Assembly (NCBI GenBank): GCA_964612185.1
Contig: CAZTCR010000014.1
Coordinates: 1 to 62,146, forward strand
Direction: 5' to 3'
DNA length: 62,146 nucleotides
Origin: UBA1447 sp964612185
Lineage (GTDB): Bacteria; Bacillota; Clostridia; Oscillospirales; Acutalibacteraceae
In this document: positions 17,057 to 23,518 of the stretch, one piece after another
How positions within the stretch are numbered: the stretch's first letter is position 1
Layout: every line of letters begins with the position of its first letter
Position numbers and translations under genes: made by a program
Notes under the pieces: generated by a model
What the model was told of the DNA's origin: nothing
Seen by the model: the letters and a program-made list of their open reading frames with translations, nothing else
Databases searched by the model: none

Positions 17057-19312
17057 TCAACCAAGTTTCCTCCCGTAATACTCCCCAAGTTTCTCCTCGC
17101 AAATCTCCAATATCCTCGCCCTATCCTCATCCGTCAATTTCTTAAACACCAACGGATTAATCTCGATATACTCAATATCTCTGCACCGCTGCATAAACCG
17201 CATATCTGCAAAGCGTTTGAAAGGATTGACGAAGATATTCCTTTCCACTTCCTTTTCCGTGTACCCGCCTTTTTGAAAAATGCTCGCTTCCTTTTCGGCT
17301 GTCAGCCCTCTCGCTTTCCGGTCTTCATAAAAATCGATGAAATAGCTGACAATATCACAAACCCGCACTCTGCCGTTGCTGTCTATATGGTCGAAAACAG
17401 CTTTGAGCAAAACGGGTTTGTATGAAAAACTCATATCCATTTTTAAGATAAAATCCATGAACTTTTCTTTGATATTGGAGCCGGTGATCAAGTCCCAATT
17501 GAACTTTTTCGCGTATGTCTTTACGGTGTCTTCACGGAAATAATTGAAGTGCCTGTTTTCGCCGATTGGCACTGCCATATCGGGGATTATCTTTTGTGTT
17601 CTGACATACTTCTCGACAGTTTCCGTTTGAACATCCACCATACGGACAAACTCCAACTGTGAAATCATATCCTTGGCTTGATCCTGCCAGTTGAAAATGT
17701 CAATGATCTCAAAGTCATCAATATCCACCGGCATATCAAGGTATGCTGCCGGCTTTTCGCCCACCCTCAACAAATCATATTCCAATTTTCGTTTGTCAAA
17801 CGGAGCAAGAACATATTCCTTCGGCCTATATTGCGAAATGTTCAGCAGCCGGTGCAGCGAATACGGCGCGTTGAACATATTAGCATTGTCCACAAAGTCG
17901 AATACCAGTAAATCCTCTTTGCCGTAGCATTTTCTCGTACCCCTGCCAAGCTGCTGCAAATAGATGGTTTTCGACATTGTCGGCCGTGCCATAAACAGCA
18001 CTTCGGTATGCGGACTGTCCCAGCCTTCATTCAACAGGTCGCAGGCGCAAAGAACATTGATATCTTCGTTTTCGTACGCTTCCAAAATCCGGTTTCTGGT
18101 TTCAACTTTGTCCTGCCCGGAAACGGATTCGGATTTTACGCCGCGCTCCCGGAGCAGTTTTGCAATCTCGGTCGCATGGTTAACACTGGCGCAAAAGATA
18201 ACCGTTTTCTTGCCGGTAACATAGTTCAGATAGGTATCGACAATTAACTGATTTCGCTCGGGGACAAACAGCTTGCTCTCCAAATCCTGTGAATTGTATT
18301 TGATGCCGTTGATTCTGACATCCGACAAATCGACATCCGTTTTCACCCTGATACAGCGAATCGGAGCCAGAATACCTTTTTCAACCGCTGTTTTCAAATC
18401 CATTTTATGCGCGACATTTTGAAACAGTTCGAGCATATCTTCGCCGTCCGAGCGTTCGGGTGTGGCGGTCAGCCCTAAGATAAATTTAGGTTTGAAGAAA
18501 CTGAACAATTTTTTATAAGTTTTGGACGCCGCGTGGTGGCACTCGTCAACAACAATGTAGTCAAATGAATCCGGCAAAAACTCCCTGAGATTTTTTGACA
18601 CGCTTTGAACGGTCGCGAAAACGATGAATGCATCCTTGTCTTTCGCGTTCCCGGTATACTGCCCGCGCGTTGCCGCCGGCCATATTTTTTCAAAGGTCTT
18701 TTCTGCCTGGTCAGCGAGTTTTAGGGCGTTGACCAAAAACAGCGTTCTGCCCCCGACCGCCTTCGCGTCTTCCGCAGCGGTGACAGTCTTGCCGACACCG
18801 GTGGCATGGTACAGCAAGGCAATTGTCTCTCCGTTTTCGCGCATCTGTTTCAGGTTGTCAATTGCCTCTTGCTGATATTCGCGCAGTTCAAAGGTTTTGC
18901 CTTTCTGCGCCGGTAAAAAATCTTCAAACTCGCTGAAAAACGGTGTTTCACCCAAAAAAGTGATAAGCTCATCCTTCACTTTCTCAGGCTGTTTTGCCAA
19001 CTGATTATATGCCCAGCGGAACACTTTCCAGTCTTCATGCACAAGGCTGTTTTGTTTTAACAGGTCATCAAAATATTTGTTATCCGATATATTTTTGGGG
19101 TTGTGGTAGGTTTCGCCGTCAATCTCAATCGCAATGCGCATGTCCTCGTTTTCGAGCGCAAAATCAATATATCTTCTGCCGCCGTAGATATCCACGACAG
19201 GATATTGGATATAGAGATTATCGGCCTTGTCGGGACCGAAGGTTTCGCAGAACAGCTGAACAAACAAGTCTTCAGCCTTACTGTTTACCGCATTGACTTT
19301 GACGGTGTCCAA
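17057..19312 (-). CDS. DEAD/DEAH-type helicase with N-terminal nuclease-like domain
   Basis: 751 residues. Residues 45-100 form a Vsr/DUF559-like core: YIDFALENEDMRIAIEIDGETYH, an acidic residue followed by ExD and a Tyr-His. An SF2 helicase follows, with Walker A HATGVGKT near residue 170, DECHH near 259, and the C-terminal RecA lobe ending in QLGRGTRK near 455. The last 250 residues are unassigned. It resembles the motor subunit of type I restriction enzymes and phage-defence helicases, but there are no methylase or specificity genes here. It starts at TTG 19312 after AAGGTGGTGG, 12 bases after the MazG-like stop. Confidence 0.85.
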   Translation of the reverse strand: MDTVKVNAVNSKAEDLFVQLFCETFGPDKADNLYIQYPVVDIYGGRRYIDFALENEDMRIAIEIDGETYHNPKNISDNKYFDDLLKQNSLVHEDWKVFRWAYNQLAKQPEKVKDELITFLGETPFFSEFEDFLPAQKGKTFELREYQQEAIDNLKQMRENGETIALLYHATGVGKTVTAAEDAKAVGGRTLFLVNALKLADQAEKTFEKIWPAATRGQYTGNAKDKDAFIVFATVQSVSKNLREFLPDSFDYIVVDECHHAASKTYKKLFSFFKPKFILGLTATPERSDGEDMLELFQNVAHKMDLKTAVEKGILAPIRCIRVKTDVDLSDVRINGIKYNSQDLESKLFVPERNQLIVDTYLNYVTGKKTVIFCASVNHATEIAKLLRERGVKSESVSGQDKVETRNRILEAYENEDINVLCACDLLNEGWDSPHTEVLFMARPTMSKTIYLQQLGRGTRKCYGKEDLLVFDFVDNANMFNAPYSLHRLLNISQYRPKEYVLAPFDKRKLEYDLLRVGEKPAAYLDMPVDIDDFEIIDIFNWQDQAKDMISQLEFVRMVDVQTETVEKYVRTQKIIPDMAVPIGENRHFNYFREDTVKTYAKKFNWDLITGSNIKEKFMDFILKMDMSFSYKPVLLKAVFDHIDSNGRVRVCDIVSYFIDFYEDRKARGLTAEKEASIFQKGGYTEKEVERNIFVNPFKRFADMRFMQRCRDIEYIEINPLVFKKLTDEDRARILEICEEKLGEYYGRKLG

Positions 19313-19324
19313 AAATCCACCACC

Positions 19325-19645
19325 TTAATCCTCAACAACCTCAACCAACAACACTTTATCCTTAAACCCGCCGCGCTTTTCCAGTTTTTCCAGCCGGACA
19401 CGCTGGAACTCCTCAATCGTAATCCCTTTATGTGCCATGATGGCGTGCATGACTTCGCCTATGTCTGCGAGTTCTTCCACGGCGCCGCTTGCGATGAACT
19501 CATGGACTTCCTCGAGCAGTTTTTGGTTGAGCATTTCCATATACTTGTCGTCCGGCAGTGTTTCGGTGACGGCTGTTTTGCCGGAGAGCGCAATGATGGC
19601 CGGAATTTTGTCGCGCACCAATTTATTGTATTTTGTTGTTTTCAT
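19325..19645 (-). CDS. MazG-superfamily phosphoribosyl-ATP pyrophosphohydrolase-like protein
   Basis: 106 residues. The opening KYNKLVRDKIP and the LLEEVHEF...VEELADIGEVMHAI segment give the ExxE...ExxD metal-binding pattern of all-alpha NTP pyrophosphohydrolases. Such proteins hydrolyse nucleoside triphosphates to monophosphates. As first gene of the operon with two helicase-nuclease genes it may act on phage-derived or modified nucleotides. That is inference; a house-cleaning role is equally possible. The ATG at 19645 is used; a GTG two codons upstream is also in reach of the AAAGGGA. Extended -10 elements lie upstream. Confidence 0.85.
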   Translation of the reverse strand: MKTTKYNKLVRDKIPAIIALSGKTAVTETLPDDKYMEMLNQKLLEEVHEFIASGAVEELADIGEVMHAIMAHKGITIEEFQRVRLEKLEKRGGFKDKVLLVEVVED

Positions 19646-19696
19646 CAACACAATTCCCTTTCAAAAAAAGGATAGCCGAAGCTTGCCGGTTGAAAC

Positions 19697-19705
19697 ATTG
19701 TACCA
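19697..19705 (-). promoter_or_regulatory. Extended -10 promoter candidate for the MazG-helicase operon
   Basis: Read leftward, TGGTACAAT (19705-19697) has TG one base before TACAAT, the extended -10 form that tolerates a weak -35. A similar ATATGGTATAAA lies about 20 bases further upstream. No good -35 was found for either. Confidence 0.4.
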
Positions 19706-19803
19706 TATGTTTATTCTATTTTATACCATATTTTGCAAAATAATTTCGATATTTGCACAAATTTGCCCAAAGTCCTTTTGATGGGACTGTGGGTGGGGAC
19801 ATA

Positions 19804-20061
19804 GCGCAGTGGACTGCGCATTTTAATACTATTCTACATTAAAATTGTAGACACAATTTTAATCGGCAAGCAAAGCTTGCCGCTGCGGCTGAAGCCGCAG
19901 ACAGATAGCATTGAACGGTATTTCCGGCAGCAAATGCTGCCCCCGCTGTCTTTGGACAGCGGATTAAAAGATAGACTTGTCTATCTTTTAAATGGAGATT
20001 AGTATAAAATTCAACTGCCGGCGTACAGGATGCCGGCACCGCGGGGCGGGAGTTGAATTTT
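19804..20061. repeat. Hairpin array: GCGCAG stem, six-hairpin insert, 56-bp three-way-junction repeat
   Basis: Stem GCGCAGT/ACTGCGC (19804-19819) is followed by a segment at 19827-20005 made of six hairpins back to back: arms starting at 19838, 19864, 19883, 19926, 19943 and 19964, 7-13 bp each with loops of 2-4 bases. The ends TACTATTCTACATT (19827) and AATGGAGATTAGTA (19991) are near-complementary and would close the array. A 56-bp element follows (20006-20061) with outer arms AAAATTCAAC/GTTGAATTTT and two inner stems. No coding potential was seen. Confidence 0.75.
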
Positions 20062-20249
20062 GTAAGTGAGGGAAGTGCGGCGGCGCTGCGGGAAGAAGTA
20101 GAGAAGATGTTGGGGAACGAACTCCTTCCGCCACGCATGGCGATTTTACATATCGCCTTTCCACCATTCCTCAAGAGGAAGGCAAGAACGCAAGCAACGG
20201 CGGTTTGTCAAGGATGCCAAACCCTACACATCTAACCGCGGCTGAGAGG
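20062..20249. repeat. Repeat-rich spacer: CGCATGGCGATT element and inverted GTAG-hairpin unit
   Basis: CGCATGGCGATT (20134-20145) pairs through GGCGAT with ATCGCC (20152-20157). A GTAG-hairpin unit lies on the minus strand at 20202-20227: arms GGTTTG/CAAACC, loop GCATCCTTGA read leftward. The same loop with arms GGTGCG/CGCACC occurs at 61619-61644. No gene was seen. Confidence 0.6.
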
Positions 20250-20290
20250 TATAAAAAAACCGCCACCGGGCGGCGTTTAGGTTTTTATAC
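20250..20290. terminator. Bidirectional terminator-like hairpin
   Basis: ATAAAAAAACC precedes and GGTTTTTAT follows a CCGCC/GGCGG stem, so there is a T run on either strand. It could end the AlbA-type gene, whose stop is about 95 bases away. Confidence 0.5.
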
Positions 20291-20340
20291 GCGTTTTAGT
20301 ATTAGCATCATCAAACAGCTCCAGGCTTCATCGGCTACAG

Positions 20341-20374
20341 ATTAGTTAAATTATTAGTTAAATATTAGTTAAAT
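20341..20374. repeat. Three tandem copies of ATTAGTTAAAT
   Basis: ATTAGTTAAAT occurs at 20341, 20353 and 20364 (one extra T between the first two), running into the end of the AlbA-type gene. It is an A/T-rich microsatellite-like tract of unknown role. Confidence 0.7.
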
Positions 20375-20383
20375 TTAATTTAG

Positions 20384-22096
20384 TTAATCCTTTTTAACCA
20401 ATACCCAGTTGGATAACCTTCTGTTTGGCGAATCGGTGGAAATGATATTTTCTGCCTTCATTGCGGAAAGCAAATTTCTTATCTTTGCAACTTTTTGTTT
20501 TTCGTTCAAAACATCAGGCAATTTATTGAAAAGCAGTTTAATAAAATCCTCTTTATTCCCTTTTTTGAACTTTAACAAGTAGTCTACAATTAGTTTGCGA
20601 TAATAGTCATTATCAAGCCCTTTGTTTTTAATATACTGTGCCTTTTCGTCAATTGCTTTTGCAACAGAAGCCGAAATGTAAAGGTTTGGCAATTTGCCTT
20701 CAATGACGCCGAGCTTCCTTAGGTATTGAACAGCCTCTTTTGAAACCTGTTTATGCTTTTGCACAAGGTCAATCAAATAGACCGTTGTCAGGTCGAAATC
20801 GGGATTGTCAAACAAAACTCGGGTATAGTTTTCATCAAGGATTTTACCATAGACTACAACGCCGACCTGCCCCGGTACGGACAGGTCATAATCGGGCAGC
20901 GGAAAATATCTTTCCTGCTGAATTTTGAAGACGCGGCGAATGCCCATCGTCTGCGTGTCGATCATATTAAACTTCCCCATCGCCTCAGCCAACAGTTGGT
21001 TGCGGTAGAATGGGGGATTATAGCTTGGCTTCAGGACTGGCTCGATGCCCCCAGGCAAAAAAGTTCCGGGGTTCGTCAGAATCAGGTTGTCCTCAAACTC
21101 ATTAAGATAAATTCTGCCGCCGATGGAGTAGTCGGCATGTGCGATAGAGTTGTTCATCAGCTCGCGCAGCAGCCACATATCATACTGCCGTGTTTCCGTC
21201 GGAAAAAGTGTTAGTTGATTCGGCATATATCGATAGGTCAAGTTCCGTATTTTGGTGAAGATTCTATCGCTGACCGTGATATACGGTATCTTGAAAATCT
21301 CGTAATCCTTTACATTGTTGGCGGAATCGTAAAGGCGCCAGGATGCCTCCGGAGGGGTAGAGAACAGATAATCGTAATCTTCATTTCCTAAAAGCACCAT
21401 CGCGGCGTTTGTGATTTTGCCATTGATGATGAGCTTCAGTTTTGTTAGGAAGTCTAAATCGCTCATACGGTCAACTTCGTCTGAAATATGCTGGCGGTCC
21501 ATTTTTTCCTTATACTTTTGGCGTGCTGTGGCGATTGCGGTCTTATCCAGATGGTCAATCGTTGCGCCTTCAATGGTTTGTTTCGACCAGTCCTTCTTTT
21601 CCTGCCCGCGGATTCTGTCCAGTTCCGCAACAGACAGCGCGCCGATGGACTCACCGTTTCGTCCATAGAAATGGTCATTCCACCCGGTTGGGATTGCCGT
21701 GGCAGCAGCGGGGATTTGGAACATGACAACTCTGCGCTTTTCACCATCCACGGTAGGATAGACCTCAAAAATGTCTATGAAAGATATACCGCCGGTGGTG
21801 CCGGTGGAGATCTCATGCTTAAGGGTTTGAAGACCTTTTGTATTTCTGTAATCGCTTCCGATGATTTTTTTGTCATTATTTCTGACACCAAAAATAAGCC
21901 AGCCATGCTGATAACCCTTCAGATTAGCTTCATTACTGATGGCCGAGAAATATTGACCGATTTTTTTCTTGTCATAGTCATTGTTAGCTGCTTTGAACTC
22001 GACAACTTCGTTTTCCCAATTGGCAATCAGGTTATTCAAAGTTATCAATAAATCGGCGTCTTTGTCTTTTGGGTCAAAATTAAAAAAGAAAAACAT
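20384..22096 (-). CDS. AlbA/Schlafen-type DNA-binding domain protein with GHKL-like ATPase region
   Basis: 570 residues. The N-terminal domain (about 25-150) has WENEVVEFKAANN and GQYFSAISNEANLKGYQHGWLIFGV, typical of AlbA_2 (divergent AAA-4) nucleic-acid-binding domains. Residues 310-400 carry RELMNNSIAHADYS and NPGTFLPGG, the N-box and G-box of HATPase_c_4 modules. The C-terminal third is Lys-rich and helical, likely winged helix. Such proteins are usually called transcriptional regulators, and they are frequent in defence islands. The ATG at 22096 is preceded by GGGGGCAAAGG. It ends in an A/T-rich tandem repeat. It could regulate the adjoining defence operon; that is inference. Confidence 0.82.
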   Translation of the reverse strand: MFFFFNFDPKDKDADLLITLNNLIANWENEVVEFKAANNDYDKKKIGQYFSAISNEANLKGYQHGWLIFGVRNNDKKIIGSDYRNTKGLQTLKHEISTGTTGGISFIDIFEVYPTVDGEKRRVVMFQIPAAATAIPTGWNDHFYGRNGESIGALSVAELDRIRGQEKKDWSKQTIEGATIDHLDKTAIATARQKYKEKMDRQHISDEVDRMSDLDFLTKLKLIINGKITNAAMVLLGNEDYDYLFSTPPEASWRLYDSANNVKDYEIFKIPYITVSDRIFTKIRNLTYRYMPNQLTLFPTETRQYDMWLLRELMNNSIAHADYSIGGRIYLNEFEDNLILTNPGTFLPGGIEPVLKPSYNPPFYRNQLLAEAMGKFNMIDTQTMGIRRVFKIQQERYFPLPDYDLSVPGQVGVVVYGKILDENYTRVLFDNPDFDLTTVYLIDLVQKHKQVSKEAVQYLRKLGVIEGKLPNLYISASVAKAIDEKAQYIKNKGLDNDYYRKLIVDYLLKFKKGNKEDFIKLLFNKLPDVLNEKQKVAKIRNLLSAMKAENIISTDSPNRRLSNWVLVKKD

Positions 22097-22166
22097 ACCT
22101 TTGCCCCCAAAACAATATATTCATTGTGGATATGCAAGTGATGAATTGCGAGAAAGAGGGTTGATT

Positions 22167-23375
22167 TCATTTCGCCTGCTTGGAATACTTTTTCAAATAC
22201 ACAAACCGCATCAAACGCGAATGGGACTTGGATATCGGGCGGTATACATTGAACAGGATGGTGCCCAGGAACGCGAGGCTGTTTTTTTCCATAATCATTT
22301 CGACCGCGGCGGCGTCACTCTCGTTGGGGCCGCAGCAAAGCGCGCCGTCATTTTTGAGCAGCAGGCCGTGCCGGCCTTTGAGGGCTTTGACACACCGGGC
22401 GGCGGATTTTTCGGCGTCCTTTTCGTTAAACCCGGCGCAGCGCGCGTCAACGCCCACAATCTGGGCAAAGTCGTCCACCAGGGGTTTGAGCGGGTTGCCA
22501 AAGCAGGAGGCGGCCGTGAGTTCCGCGCCGCGCGCGTGGATGATGCAGCTGATATCTTTGCGTTTTTGGTAGACTGCCCGGTGCAGCGTGGCTTCCGCGG
22601 GCAGCGCGCCGCCGGATTTACCCGCGGCGATGGGTACGGTGAGCGGCGCTTGGCCGGCATCCGCGTAAGTTAAAACAAACTGATTGCCGTCGCGCCGGCT
22701 TGTGCAGGCGGGCTGTGTTTGAACGGGGCTGCAGCCGGTTTCTTTTGCCGCGATTTTTTCGACAAACTGCCCGATGGTGTCGATATCGCTGCCGACAATC
22801 TTTTTGAACTGGGTGTAAATCTGCAGCGCGCAGACATCTTCCAGCACCGTCGCGGCCTCAAAGGCCTCCGCGCTGTTTTTGCCAAAGCACAGCGCGCCGT
22901 GGTGCGCCATGAGGACGGCCTGTATCTTTTGCCGTTTGAGCGCGGCGGCCACGCCGGCCATGAGCGTTTTGGTGCCGGGGAGCCCGTAACCGGCGTAGGG
23001 GACATTGGTGCCGATTATTTTGGCCGCCTCGGCCGGGATATAACGGATATCGCTGTGCAGCGCGCTCATAACAGAGGCGTTGGTTTGATGGGTGTGGATG
23101 ACGAAGTTCACTTCCGGGCGGGCTTTGTAAACTTCGGCGTGCACCCCTTTTTCTCCGGAGGGTTTCACATCGCCGGTATAGGCAAGGGTATCCACGGCAA
23201 CCTGTACAATCTGCTCCGGGGTGAGCGTGTCGTACGGTTTGCCGCTGGGGGTGATGACAAAACTATTTTCGTCCAGGCGGCAGCTGACATTGCCCCAGGT
23301 GCGGGAGATGAGCCCCTGCGCCACGAGACGGTTGCCGGCGTCGATCACCTGCTGTTTAGCGGTGTTGATGTCCAT
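22167..23375 (-). CDS. Class II aldolase/adducin-family protein with two aldolase domains
   Basis: 402 residues, twice the usual length, from two aldolase-like domains. The first (1-200) has the zinc site: HTHQTNAS and AHHGALCFG with an upstream Glu. The second (about 210-370) repeats the fold (HARGAELTAAS and KNDGALCCG), but one His of the HxH pair and the AHH are lost, so it probably does not bind zinc. Members cleave or epimerise sugar phosphates such as fuculose-1-phosphate or ribulose-5-phosphate. GGAG 7 bases before the ATG follows a GCCGCC hairpin also present before the aminotransferase gene upstream. It is likely part of a sugar or amino-sugar route, substrate unknown. Confidence 0.82.
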   Translation of the reverse strand: MDINTAKQQVIDAGNRLVAQGLISRTWGNVSCRLDENSFVITPSGKPYDTLTPEQIVQVAVDTLAYTGDVKPSGEKGVHAEVYKARPEVNFVIHTHQTNASVMSALHSDIRYIPAEAAKIIGTNVPYAGYGLPGTKTLMAGVAAALKRQKIQAVLMAHHGALCFGKNSAEAFEAATVLEDVCALQIYTQFKKIVGSDIDTIGQFVEKIAAKETGCSPVQTQPACTSRRDGNQFVLTYADAGQAPLTVPIAAGKSGGALPAEATLHRAVYQKRKDISCIIHARGAELTAASCFGNPLKPLVDDFAQIVGVDARCAGFNEKDAEKSAARCVKALKGRHGLLLKNDGALCCGPNESDAAAVEMIMEKNSLAFLGTILFNVYRPISKSHSRLMRFVYLKKYSKQAK

Positions 23376-23391
23376 CTAAAAACTCCATTCC

Positions 23392-23409
23392 GCCGCCAAA
23401 GGAGGCGGC
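23392..23409 (-). promoter_or_regulatory. Hairpin leader immediately before the aldolase ribosome site
   Basis: GCCGCC (23392-23397) and GGCGGC (23404-23409) form a 6-bp stem with a 6-base loop, ending 5 bases before the GGAG of the aldolase gene. The same stem and spacing occur at 25005-25022 before the aminotransferase gene. Confidence 0.55.
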
Positions 23410-23434
23410 ACAAACAGTAATGAAAAAGCGCGGG

Positions 23435-23518
23435 TTCACGCAGTGAATGCCCTCTGCTTTGCAGAGGCTGATGATACAATGCCAATCCGCAAGCGGTTTT
23501 TTTCCGCGTGATGTCACG
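23435..23518. repeat. Four short palindromes between aldolase and aminotransferase genes
   Basis: TTCAC-gca-GTGAA (23435-23447), CCTCTGC-ttt-GCAGAGG (23451-23467), CCGC-aa-GCGG followed by seven T's (23487-23503), and CGTGA-tg-TCACG (23507-23518), which contains the aminotransferase stop codon. The style (perfect arms, 2-3 base loop) is that of the array at 19827. Confidence 0.6.

Noticed and set aside
17057..19312. Type I restriction HsdR
   Set aside because: There are no hsdM or hsdS genes nearby, the nuclease is Vsr/DUF559-like and the protein is shorter than typical HsdR.
19827..20005. CRISPR-like array at the six-hairpin region
   Set aside because: The hairpins are all different in sequence, there is no constant repeat and no cas gene.
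19804..20061. Retron or group II intron RNA
   Set aside because: No reverse transcriptase gene is within the window, and the hairpins do not fit the known intron domain order.
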